Positions 25,314 to 33,122 of a DNA stretch of 42,821 nucleotides are shown here, piece by piece. Every line of letters starts with the position of its first letter. Within the stretch, counting starts at the first letter, position 1. The notes below the pieces were generated by a model. That model had not been told where the DNA came from, ran no database searches, and worked only from the letters and a program-made list of their open reading frames with translations. The DNA is from Marinobacterium profundum (GTDB lineage Bacteria; Pseudomonadota; Gammaproteobacteria; Pseudomonadales; Balneatricaceae), in the NCBI RefSeq assembly GCF_001528745.1, contig NZ_BCNS01000101.1, positions 1 to 42,821 on the forward strand. The letters are read 5' to 3'. Position numbers and translations under genes: made by a program.

Positions 25314-26930
25314 TTACTTGGTAATAAGCTCCGGCCCCATGATGCTGTACGGCAGGAAGGTGGACAGCCAGGGGATGTAAGTCACCAGAATCAGGAACAC
25401 GAACAGCACCGCCACGAACGGCATGGCTGCTTTGACGACCTGCGCCAGACTCATGCCGGTAATGCCCGAGGTCACGAACAGGTTGAGCCCTATGGGCGGC
25501 GTGATCATGCCGATCTCCATGTTTACTACCATGATGATGCCCAGGTGAATCGGGTCCACACCCAGCGCCATAGCGATCGGGAATACCACGGGGGCCACAA
25601 TAACCAGCAGGCCTGAAGGCTCCATGAACTGGCCACCAATCAACAGCAGCACGTTAACCGCTATCAGGAAGGTAAACCAGTTGAACCCGGCGCCCAGCAT
25701 CCACTCGGTCACCATCTGCGGAATCCGCTCAGACGACAGCGTATGGGCAAACAGCAAGGCGTTGGCGATGATAAACATCAGCATCACGGTAGTCTTGGTG
25801 CCGTCGAGGATTACCTTGCGACTTTCGCCTCCCAGCATGGCCGGGAAAAAGCAGCGCCCGACTGCCACCAGGTTGCGACTCCAGACCGGCAGACCTGACC
25901 CCAGACAGCGCAGCATGGAGGCATCCAGATCTTTGCCTCGCTTGTATATGTAGAACAGGGCAATCACCAGACTCATGCCCAGACCCCAGGCCGCTCGTTC
26001 ACCAACGCTGGTTGTTTCGCTCTGCGCGGTGGCAAAGAACGACATGATCATCCAGACCAGAAAGAATGAGACGCCATAGACACTGCCGTTAAAGCCCACC
26101 CGGGCTATGGCAGAATCCGTTTCTGCCACCCAGGGTATGCCCTTAAGCGGCCCCATGTCACGGTACACAAAGAGTGCAATCAGCATGGAGTAAACCGCTG
26201 CCACCACCGCCGCTTCCGTCGGTGTAAAGACGCCGCCATAAATGCCGCCCATGATGATTACGATCAGGAACAGGCCCCAACCCGCTTCCTTGCCGCCGCT
26301 CACTATATTGCCAAAACCCTTCCAGGGCTCAGCCGGCAAATTCTTGATGCGTGCCACCACATAGATGGCCAGCATTAGCATGAAGCCTGCCAGCAAACCC
26401 GGAATCACGCCCGCCAGGAACATGCGACCGACCGACACATCGGTAGCGGCGGAATAGACCACCATGACGATGGACGGTGGAATCAGGATGCCCAGGGTAC
26501 CGGCGTTGGCGATGATACCGGAGGCAAATTCCTTGGAGTATCCCACCTGGCGCATGCCGGCGATGGCAATGCTGCCGATAGCCACCACCGTGGCCGGCGA
26601 GGAGCCGGACAGCGCAGCAAACATCATGCACGCCAGTACCGACGCCATGGCCAGACCACCGCGAAAATGCCCCACACCGGCAATCGCAAAATTGATCAGG
26701 CGCTTGGCCACCCCGCCCGTCGACATAAAGGCCGACGCCAGGATAAAGAACGGAATCGCCAGCAGAGTGTAATGCTGGCCGACACCGAACAGCGATATCG
26801 CCACAGAGGACAGCGAATCGGCGGATATAAAGGTGATATACAGGATTGAAGACAACCCCAGGGATATACCGACGGGCAGGCCCAGAAATAGCAGGACCAG
26901 CACCATCACAAACAGAATTATTGCATCCAC
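25314..26930 (-). CDS. dctM: TRAP transporter large permease DctM with an inserted segment
   Basis: The 538-residue protein carries the sodium-dependent transport core of a TRAP carrier. Typical DctM sequences include FFILASAFMSTGG, ALSGSSPATVVAIGSIAIAGM, GILIPPSIVMVVY, GGVFTPTEAA, and GMITPPIGLNLFV. Usual DctM proteins have about 425-430 residues. The extra length lies between about 259 and 355, after GGVFTPTEAAVVAAVYSML, and holds two more hydrophobic spans (about 280-303 and 311-332). The reading frame is intact, so this looks like a natural subfamily trait rather than damage. The start is a GTG with GGAG upstream, 16 bases after dctQ. It completes dctPQM for uptake of C4-dicarboxylates such as succinate, malate or fumarate. 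Confidence 0.93.
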   Translation of the reverse strand: MDAIILFVMVLVLLFLGLPVGISLGLSSILYITFISADSLSSVAISLFGVGQHYTLLAIPFFILASAFMSTGGVAKRLINFAIAGVGHFRGGLAMASVLACMMFAALSGSSPATVVAIGSIAIAGMRQVGYSKEFASGIIANAGTLGILIPPSIVMVVYSAATDVSVGRMFLAGVIPGLLAGFMLMLAIYVVARIKNLPAEPWKGFGNIVSGGKEAGWGLFLIVIIMGGIYGGVFTPTEAAVVAAVYSMLIALFVYRDMGPLKGIPWVAETDSAIARVGFNGSVYGVSFFLVWMIMSFFATAQSETTSVGERAAWGLGMSLVIALFYIYKRGKDLDASMLRCLGSGLPVWSRNLVAVGRCFFPAMLGGESRKVILDGTKTTVMLMFIIANALLFAHTLSSERIPQMVTEWMLGAGFNWFTFLIAVNVLLLIGGQFMEPSGLLVIVAPVVFPIAMALGVDPIHLGIIMVVNMEIGMITPPIGLNLFVTSGITGMSLAQVVKAAMPFVAVLFVFLILVTYIPWLSTFLPYSIMGPELITK

Positions 26931-26946
26931 AGCAGGCTCCCCGCTC

Positions 26947-27636
26947 TCAGTCTTTTAATATGTTCAGGTTTTCTTCGACCAGATCCTTAGCTTCATGCCC
27001 GCTGATAAGCATGGGGCGCTTGTCCTGCCAGATATCAATGAACGCCTGCAGTGAGCGGTAAACCAGCAGCGCCAGGCTGATGGGCAATATGAGCAGCACC
27101 AGCCAGCGGTGTACACGCGGCTGCAAGCCAAAGGTTTCCTGCATGAATTCGGGGTACCGCAGTTCTTCCACGCCTATGCCGATCTTGTACATCTTGGCCC
27201 AGTACTCAATGGCCCCGCCGCGTACATCAACACCGAGCATTGCCAGCCAGGTGGAGTCGAGCAGGATCAGGCCGTACATCAGGGTTGCAAAGGCTCCAAA
27301 TAGCGACAGCGCCTTGCACAACTTGTGTGGTACCGCATTGAGCAAGATATCCACGCCCAGGTGAATACCGGTTTTAATGCCATAACTCATACCCAGCAGA
27401 ATCAGCCAGGAAAACGCCAGGGTGTTGAACTCAAGCGCGGCAGACCAACCGGTGTTGAAACCGTAACGCGCAATCACCTGCCCAAAAGACACCAGCATGA
27501 TGGAGCTGATCACCAGCACCAGCAGGTTTTCTTCGGCCTTGGCCATCGCGGTGGGAAACAGCTTCTCCAAAATCCAGAGGATAATGATGAAGACCAGTAG
27601 ATATAAGTGCGGCCAGTAGTCCATAGGAGACACCAT
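26947..27636 (-). CDS. dctQ: TRAP transporter small permease DctQ
   Basis: The 229-residue membrane protein has TM segments near 8-27, 37-56, 70-88, 104-130 and 174-196, with the family motif region FNTLAFSWLILLGMSYGIKTGIHLGVD. It is longer than usual (about 160-200) because of a loop of roughly 45 residues between the last spans (GGAIEYWAKMYKIG...). DctQ assembles with DctM and positions the binding protein. A second ATG at 27624 is an alternative start. It lies between dctP and dctM, 154 bases after dctP, with stable hairpins in that gap. Confidence 0.93.
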   Translation of the reverse strand: MVSPMDYWPHLYLLVFIIILWILEKLFPTAMAKAEENLLVLVISSIMLVSFGQVIARYGFNTGWSAALEFNTLAFSWLILLGMSYGIKTGIHLGVDILLNAVPHKLCKALSLFGAFATLMYGLILLDSTWLAMLGVDVRGGAIEYWAKMYKIGIGVEELRYPEFMQETFGLQPRVHRWLVLLILPISLALLVYRSLQAFIDIWQDKRPMLISGHEAKDLVEENLNILKD

Positions 27637-27732
27637 TCAGGAATCAGGCCGTGGCCAGCCTGGAACAAATTAAAGGAAATAACTTGATGGCAACGACAGC
27701 ACAGGACTATCGCTAACCGGGGTGAGCGGGCC

Positions 27733-27783
27733 CAGGCCAGAACGGCCTGAGCCCATGCCCGGCATCAGTCGCTGATGCCGGGC
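27733..27783 (-). promoter_or_regulatory. Tandem hairpins between dctP and dctQ
   Basis: A perfect 12-pair stem, GCCCGGCATCAG and CTGATGCCGGGC with a 3-base loop (27757-27783), lies 7 bases past the dctP stop. A second stem, CAGGCC/GGCCTG (27733-27749), follows. Neither has a T tract, so they probably stabilise the dctP part of the message or give partial termination rather than full stop. Confidence 0.8.
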
Positions 27784-27790
27784 GCAACCA

Positions 27791-28780
27791 TCAGGAACCG
27801 GCTGCGGTTTTGATCAGATCGGCACCGATTTCGCCTTCGAACTGATCCCACACAGGCTTCATGGTATCAACCCACTTCTGACGCTGAGCATCATCCAGGG
27901 TGTTGATCTTGCCTTTGGCCTCCAGGATGTTGGCACGGTTGGCAGCTTCCGCCGCCTTCACTTCTTCGTTGGCCGCCTGAGTTACTTCATCAGCAATGGC
28001 CAGGAACTGCTCGCGCGCTTCAGGTGTGAGACTGTCCAGAAACTCGGTCGATGTCATGAACAGGTAAGCCAGCAACTGATGGTTGGTTTCGGTCACGCTG
28101 TCCTGCACTTCGAAGAATTTCTGAGTGTAGATGTTGGACCAGGTATTTTCCTGACCATCCACCACGCCGGTCTGCAAAGCGCCATAGACTTCTGCAAACG
28201 CCATTGGCTGCGGCGAAGCGCCCATGGCCTCGATCATGGCCTTGGCCACATCTGAGGTCTGTACCCGGAATTTCATGCCCTTTGCATCAGATGGCGCGAT
28301 CAGGGGCTTGTTGGCCGAAAAGTATTTCATGCCGGACATCCAGTATCCCAGACCGACAAAACCAACATCTTGCATTTCGTTCAGCAGACCCTTGCCGGCA
28401 TCAGACTTGGTGAAACGAATAGCTGCATCCATGTCCTTGAAGATGAACGGCAGATCAAAGACGCCATATTTGGAGCTGTAGGAACCAAACTTGGACAGGG
28501 AAGGCGCCAGAATCTGCACGTCACCCAGTAGCAAAGCTTCAAGTTCCTTGCTGTCGCCAAACAGGGTGGAGTTCGGGAACACCTCAACACAGAGCACGCC
28601 ATTCATTTCTTCGTTGACGCGCTGGGCAAAATTATTGGCTGCAACCACCTTGGGGTGGGTTGTTCCGCCGGTCACATGGCTCAGCTTGGCGACGATCTCA
28701 CCGCTCTCGCAGGAGGCGAACGCCGTAGTGGCAGAGATGGACAGCGCAAGAGCAGAAAGGGCCAGAGTGAGTTTTTTCAT
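27791..28780 (-). CDS. dctP: C4-dicarboxylate TRAP binding protein DctP
   Basis: The 329-residue product from the ATG at 28780 has a signal peptide of about 22 residues (MKKLTL..., cleavage near TAFAS). Family segments include VEVFPNSTLFGDSKELEALLLGDVQI, GLGYWMSGMKYFSANKP, MKFRVQTSDVAKAM with the conserved substrate-binding Arg, FAEVYGALQTGVVDGQENTWSNIY and a C-terminal FEGEIGADLIK ending like Pseudomonas DctP. It captures dicarboxylates in the periplasm and hands them to DctQM. Upstream lie a sigma-54 promoter and activator-like sites, and the adjacent dctB-dctD pair is the expected control system. A longer in-frame reading through the leader is rejected. Confidence 0.96.
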   Translation of the reverse strand: MKKLTLALSALALSISATTAFASCESGEIVAKLSHVTGGTTHPKVVAANNFAQRVNEEMNGVLCVEVFPNSTLFGDSKELEALLLGDVQILAPSLSKFGSYSSKYGVFDLPFIFKDMDAAIRFTKSDAGKGLLNEMQDVGFVGLGYWMSGMKYFSANKPLIAPSDAKGMKFRVQTSDVAKAMIEAMGASPQPMAFAEVYGALQTGVVDGQENTWSNIYTQKFFEVQDSVTETNHQLLAYLFMTSTEFLDSLTPEAREQFLAIADEVTQAANEEVKAAEAANRANILEAKGKINTLDDAQRQKWVDTMKPVWDQFEGEIGADLIKTAAGS

Positions 28781-28866
28781 ATTATTGTATCTCCATAGAG
28801 GTCTGTACTTATGAGCTGCAAGCCAACCGCGGCAAGCGCCCACCGGAACGTGCAACACATATAGAC

Positions 28867-28884
28867 AAGCACAGGACGTGCCAA
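28867..28884 (-). promoter_or_regulatory. Sigma-54 promoter of dctPQM
   Basis: On the minus strand TTGGCACG-TCCT-GTGCTT gives the required GG at -24 and GC at -12 with exactly ten bases between, close to the consensus TGGCACG-N4-TTGC. The predicted start near 28857 leaves a leader of about 77 bases. Confidence 0.88.
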
Positions 28885-28968
28885 CAATATAAAAACCCAG
28901 CATAAGCAAGGCCGGCAGCGCTCATAAGCTCTGTTTATGGTAGCAGTGAAATAAAAAAACAGCGGGAA

Positions 28969-28986
28969 ATGACGGAAATTCACCCA
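28969..28986. promoter_or_regulatory. Second candidate DctD binding site
   Basis: The stretch around CGGAAATTC matches about 12 of 18 positions of the rhizobial DctD upstream activator consensus as I recall it (TGTGCGGAAATCCGCACA). It is centred 33 bases, about three helical turns, from the better site at 29002-29019. Confidence 0.4.
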
Positions 28987-29001
28987 TAAAAACAATAACA
29001 A

Positions 29002-29019
29002 TGTGCGGATAACCACCCA
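29002..29019. promoter_or_regulatory. Candidate DctD upstream activator site
   Basis: TGTGCGG-ATAA-CCACCCA has a perfect left half-site and a 5 of 7 right half-site of the DctD dyad. It lies about 150 bases upstream of the predicted sigma-54 transcription start, a normal distance for an enhancer-binding protein. Confidence 0.6.
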
Positions 29020-29204
29020 TTTTCGATAGGGCTGGGCCCCAGCGCCACTCAGACGAGAAAAAGGAGGGAATAAACCGAAAATCACCGTTGGCGAAGCCTG
29101 GCTAATACCACTGCGGCCATTGCAGCCGCCATTACGACACTGCGTCGCTCGCCAAACCGGTGTTTAAGACACTGAAAGCAAGGGATCGGACGGGAGACAT
29201 GGCG

Positions 29205-29230
29205 GGCTTGGGCGGTTTTCCGCCCAAGCC
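29205..29230. repeat. Perfect inverted repeat just past dctD
   Basis: GGCTTGGGCGG and CCGCCCAAGCC with a TTTT loop form an 11-pair stem, 17 bases past the dctD stop. No T tract follows on either strand, so it may stabilise the 3' end or act as a weak terminator. Confidence 0.7.
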
Positions 29231-29247
29231 TGACTCAGGCAGCCAAC

Positions 29248-30621
29248 TTACTTGAAATCACTCTTGTCCAGGCCGTACTTTTTCATCTTGTCATAGAGTG
29301 TTTTGCGCGGCAGGCCCAGAAACTCGAGGGTGTCCCGAATAGAACCACCGGTACGCGACAGTGCCGCCTGAATCAGCATTTTTTCAAAACGCTCTACCTG
29401 ATCCGGCAACGACAGGGTAGCGCCGCCATCGTTGTCGATAATCAGGCGGTTATCAAAATCAAAGCTGCCGGACTCTCCCAGCAGCACATAACGTTCGGCC
29501 AGGTTGCGCAATTCGCGCACATTGCCGGGCCAGTCGTGCAACATCAGGCTGTGCAGGCGCTCGGCCGAGAGCGTCGGTATCTCGCGGTTGTACTGCGCCG
29601 AGGCCACCAGTGCAAAATGCTGGAACAGCAGGCCTATATCCTCGCGCCGCTCACGCAGCGGCGGTATATCGAGCCGCACCACGTTGAGCCGGTAGTACAA
29701 ATCTTCACGAAACTCGCCTCTGGCCGCCAGCGTCTTGAGGTCGGTCTTGGTGGCCGCGATCACGCGCAGATTCAGCGCTATGACTTCATTGGACCCCAGG
29801 CGCTCAATGGCGCGTTCTTCCAGCACCCGCAACAGCTTGATCTGCAGCGCCAGCGGCATGCTCTCAATCTCGTCGAGGAACAGGGTGCCGCCATTGGCAT
29901 GCTCAAACTTGCCGATACGTCTTGTGCGCGCATCGGTAAAAGCGCCCTTTTCGTGCCCAAAGAGCTCGGACTCGATCAGACTTTCCGGCACGGCGCCGCA
30001 GTTGATCGCGACAAAATTATGATCACGCCGTCCGCTGTGTTCATGGATATAGCGTGCCATCAAATCCTTGCCGGCACCTGTTTCCGCCTGAATCAGGATA
30101 TCCGCCGGCGCATCCGCAATGCTGTGCAGCAGGCGCCGCAGCTGGGTTACCGCCGGTGCATTGCCGAGCAGGCGCGGCCCAGGTGCACTCTGGGCTTCAA
30201 GCTCCAGTTTGAGACGCCGGTTTTCAATGGTCAGGGCGCGCTTTTCCATGGCCCGGCGCACCACATCGAGCAACAAATCCGCTGCAAAGGGCTTTTCGAT
30301 AAAGTCGTAGGCTCCGGCGCGCATGGCGGAGACCGCCATGGAAATATCACCGTGGCCGGTAATAAGGATCATCGGCAGGTCGGCATCAATGGCGCGTACC
30401 CGCTCCAGCAGTTCTAGCCCATCCATGCCGGGCATGTTGATATCGGAGATCAGTACCCCGTTCCAGTCGTCACTGAGCAGTTCCAGCACCCGCTCGCCCC
30501 GCTCCAGCGTCGTTACATCGTAACCGGCCAATTCCAGCGTCTGGCCCGCCGCCAGACGAATATGCTTCTCGTCATCGACCAGGATAATGGGGCGACAGGC
30601 CAGGTTCTTGTTCATCGACAT
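29248..30621 (-). CDS. dctD: C4-dicarboxylate response regulator DctD (sigma-54 activator)
   Basis: The product is about 457 residues from the ATG at 30621 (ATG 30615 is equally possible; an upstream TTG is less likely). The N-terminal receiver has acidic VDDE and Asp60 in SDINMPGMDG with Lys110 in EKP. The AAA+ domain has Walker A AETGAGKD near 179-186, ELFGHEKGAFTDA and GGTLFLDEI. A Fis-type helix-turn-helix (GGSIRDTLEFLGLPRKTLYDKMKKYG) ends the protein. The sigma-54 contact loop reads GAFTDA rather than the usual GAFTGA. It lies 38 bases after dctB and upstream of dctPQM, whose promoter is of the sigma-54 type, so the circuit is complete in the window. Confidence 0.95.
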   Translation of the reverse strand: MSMNKNLACRPIILVDDEKHIRLAAGQTLELAGYDVTTLERGERVLELLSDDWNGVLISDINMPGMDGLELLERVRAIDADLPMILITGHGDISMAVSAMRAGAYDFIEKPFAADLLLDVVRRAMEKRALTIENRRLKLELEAQSAPGPRLLGNAPAVTQLRRLLHSIADAPADILIQAETGAGKDLMARYIHEHSGRRDHNFVAINCGAVPESLIESELFGHEKGAFTDARTRRIGKFEHANGGTLFLDEIESMPLALQIKLLRVLEERAIERLGSNEVIALNLRVIAATKTDLKTLAARGEFREDLYYRLNVVRLDIPPLRERREDIGLLFQHFALVASAQYNREIPTLSAERLHSLMLHDWPGNVRELRNLAERYVLLGESGSFDFDNRLIIDNDGGATLSLPDQVERFEKMLIQAALSRTGGSIRDTLEFLGLPRKTLYDKMKKYGLDKSDFK

Positions 30622-30659
30622 AGGCAAATGGGTTCACTCAATATCAGGGCCCAAGCGGG

Positions 30660-32933
30660 CTATTCGGTGATCGTGGGTTGAGGTACCAGCCGCAGCTCCA
30701 GCGTAAAACAGGCACCGCCATCGGGATGGTTGCTGGCACGCAGACAGCCGCCCAGGCTTTCGATAATGCGATGGGATATCGACAACCCCAACCCAAGCCC
30801 CTGGCCGGCCTTCTTGGTGGTAAAGAATGGTTCGAACAGGTGCTCCAGATACTCCGGAGATATACCGGGACCTGAGTCCCGCACGCTCAGTTGCACCGTA
30901 TCATCACTGCACTCAAGGCCGATGTCGATGCGCCCTGCGGGCTGATCTTCCAGTGCCTGCATCGCATTGCCGATCAAATTCACCAGCACCTGCTCGAGAC
31001 GCAGGATATCACCCAGCACATAGATATGTTCAAGCCCTGCCTGCCAGTGAATGCTTACTGACTGTCGATCCAGCTGACCATAGAGAATCGACATGGCACC
31101 ATCACGAACCGCCTTGAGGCACACCGGTTCCGGCGCCCCGCTGCTGACCCGGGCAAACTCCTTCAGCGGGTGAATGATCTTGGCCATGCGTTCAGTGAGC
31201 TGCGATATTTCTTCCAGATTGGCCAGGGCACGCTCAGGGCGCTCCCGCTCCAGAAAGACACGGCCATTGTCGGCATAACTGCGAATGGCGGTCAGGGGCT
31301 GGTTCAGTTCATGGTTGATACCGGCTGACATCTGACCCAGCACTGCCAGCTTGGCAGTCTGGATCAGCTCGTTCTGGGTTTGCTGATGCTGGGTCATTTC
31401 CTGCTGCAAGCGCGCATTGGCCAGGGTGAGATCCTGGGTCCGTTGCTCCACCCGGCTTTCAAGCAACAGCTGCGCACGCTGCAGCTGCGTTTCCTGCTGC
31501 TTGCGCTCGGTAATATCGTGAATCGTCACTATAAAGTGCCGCTCACCATTGGCCGCCATGCGCCCGATGGTGAGCTCAATAGGAAACAGCGTCTGATCTG
31601 CACGCAACGCCGCCGCCTCTATATGCAGCTCCCGCGTGCCATCATCGGCTTCAGTGGTAATGTGCTGCCAGCACACAGCCCTGTCGGGATGCGCCAGCAG
31701 CTTGCTGAAATACTCGCCGCGGATGTCGTCTTCACGGTAGTGGAACAGCTTTTCTGCGGTCGGATTGCAGGATTCAACACGGCCCTGACCATCGAGCGTA
31801 ATCAGCCCGGCCTGGGTATTGTCGATAATGGCGCGAATACGGGCGTCATTTTCTTCCAGCGCATGCAGTTCACGCTGGCGAAACAGTGCCCGTTCCTGCG
31901 TGATACGGTTACGCGCCAGCACGAACAGCACCAGCAACAGCAAGGCACAATAGATAATGGCTGTCAGCAACAGGGCGCGGAACACTCTCTGCTCCACGGG
32001 CTTCATGCTCGCCAGCACCGCCACACTGAGTCCGCTATTGGGCACCGGGCTGTTCTGCAGCAGATAATGTCGCGTACGCACGCCATCCAGGCTCGGATTA
32101 TCCTGCCGCGAACCCTCCACCAGCGTAATCAGCTGACTGCCATCCGGGCCCTTGTCACGCCAGAGGATATCCAGCGATGTCAGCTCCTGGGCACCGTAAC
32201 GCAGGCTGTCGACGATGCGATACAGGTCCGGCTGAGTTAGCGGCCTGAGGGTGCGGAACTTCCAGTCCGGCCGGGTGGAGATCACGATAATGCCGTCTTC
32301 GTCGGTCACCAGGATATCCAGCAGAGGATCGTTCCAGTCACCTTCTATATCATTGAGGTCAATTTTGACGGCGATAACGCCGGTGACTTTGCCCCCAATG
32401 CGCACAGGATAGGAATAGAAATAGCCGCGTTTTTTCGAGGTAGTGCCCAGCGCAAAGTAACGCCCGGCATGACCCGCCATCCCCTGCTGGTAATAAGGCC
32501 TGAAGGAAAAGTTCTGGCCAATAAAGGTACGCTCCTGCGCCCAGTTGCTGGCGGCGATGGTTTCCCCCGCCGCATTCATCAGATAGGCATCGGTGGTGCC
32601 TATGGTCGTGTTGACCTGTTCGAGATAGAGGTTGGCGCGCATGCGCGCATCGGCGTCACTCTGATGCAGCAGCGCATTCAGCAACTCCGAATGCGACGCC
32701 AGCAATTGGGGCAGATCCTTGTAGCGATCCAGCTTCTGTTGCAGGCTCAGGGTATAGCGATTCATGTCTGCGGCACTGCGCAGTTTAACGTCCTGCATCG
32801 CCTGCTGGCGCACCAGCACAGACACCTGTGCCATCAGAAACAGGAACAGCAGCAACAGCAGTATTACCGCCACCGGACGCTGGGCCCGTACAGGTGATAT
32901 CGAAGTCAGGGAAGCTCGTTGAGTATCATTCAT
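30660..32933 (-). CDS. dctB: C4-dicarboxylate sensor histidine kinase DctB with an extra PAS domain
   Basis: The 757-residue inner-membrane kinase has TM1 about 19-41, a double-Cache periplasmic sensor (about 45-315) with NFSFRPYYQQ and KKRGYFYSYPV segments typical of DctB, and TM2 about 318-340. A cytoplasmic PAS domain (about 362-475) and a coiled coil to about 525 follow. HisKA carries His541 in SAGINHELNQPLTAI, and the HATPase has N652/N656, DSGPG and GQGLGLGLS. Typical DctB proteins are about 600 residues and lack the PAS domain, so this copy may sense a second, internal signal. The gene is first of a dctB-dctD pair directly beside the transporter it should control. Confidence 0.95.
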   Translation of the reverse strand: MNDTQRASLTSISPVRAQRPVAVILLLLLFLFLMAQVSVLVRQQAMQDVKLRSAADMNRYTLSLQQKLDRYKDLPQLLASHSELLNALLHQSDADARMRANLYLEQVNTTIGTTDAYLMNAAGETIAASNWAQERTFIGQNFSFRPYYQQGMAGHAGRYFALGTTSKKRGYFYSYPVRIGGKVTGVIAVKIDLNDIEGDWNDPLLDILVTDEDGIIVISTRPDWKFRTLRPLTQPDLYRIVDSLRYGAQELTSLDILWRDKGPDGSQLITLVEGSRQDNPSLDGVRTRHYLLQNSPVPNSGLSVAVLASMKPVEQRVFRALLLTAIIYCALLLLVLFVLARNRITQERALFRQRELHALEENDARIRAIIDNTQAGLITLDGQGRVESCNPTAEKLFHYREDDIRGEYFSKLLAHPDRAVCWQHITTEADDGTRELHIEAAALRADQTLFPIELTIGRMAANGERHFIVTIHDITERKQQETQLQRAQLLLESRVEQRTQDLTLANARLQQEMTQHQQTQNELIQTAKLAVLGQMSAGINHELNQPLTAIRSYADNGRVFLERERPERALANLEEISQLTERMAKIIHPLKEFARVSSGAPEPVCLKAVRDGAMSILYGQLDRQSVSIHWQAGLEHIYVLGDILRLEQVLVNLIGNAMQALEDQPAGRIDIGLECSDDTVQLSVRDSGPGISPEYLEHLFEPFFTTKKAGQGLGLGLSISHRIIESLGGCLRASNHPDGGACFTLELRLVPQPTITE

Positions 32934-33040
32934 AGTCAGGCCACATTATGCGCCGGCCGGCATGAACTTGAAATAGCGTCGCCGCGCCCTTACTGTGTGC
33001 CTGAGTTCCATTGACTGGCTCATGCCTGCCGACAGCTTCC

Positions 33041-33084
33041 AGGGTGCTGTATCGCACTGTCCACTCGTTAAACTCCAGCACCCT
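33041..33084. repeat. Inverted repeat in the tex leader
   Basis: AGGGTGCTG and CAGCACCCT are perfect 9-base arms separated by 26 bases, ending 38 bases before the tex ATG. They could form a leader hairpin or bind a regulator. The gap 32934-33122 also has to hold the divergent dctB and tex promoters, neither of which is clear. Confidence 0.5.
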
Positions 33085-33122
33085 GCGCCCAAGTCGCCGG
33101 GCAACCTGGCAAGAGATTCACC

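Larger units (their letters stand above)
28781..29247. other. Control region between dctD and dctP
   Basis: These 467 bases contain no gene. They hold the dctP leader (about 77 bases), a sigma-54 promoter at 28867-28884, two activator-like dyads at 28969-28986 and 29002-29019, an AT-rich stretch between them and the promoter that could help DNA bending, and an inverted repeat at 29205-29230 next to the dctD stop. In 29020-29204 I see nothing further. Confidence 0.75.

Noticed and set aside
29536-30417. Long plus-strand open frame (293 codons) opposite dctD
   Set aside because: It runs antisense through the AAA+ domain of dctD, has no recognisable fold or ribosome site, and reflects the high-GC codon pattern of the real gene.
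31380-32240. Plus-strand open frame of 286 codons opposite dctB
   Set aside because: Antisense shadow of dctB with low-complexity Gln/His content and no ribosome site.
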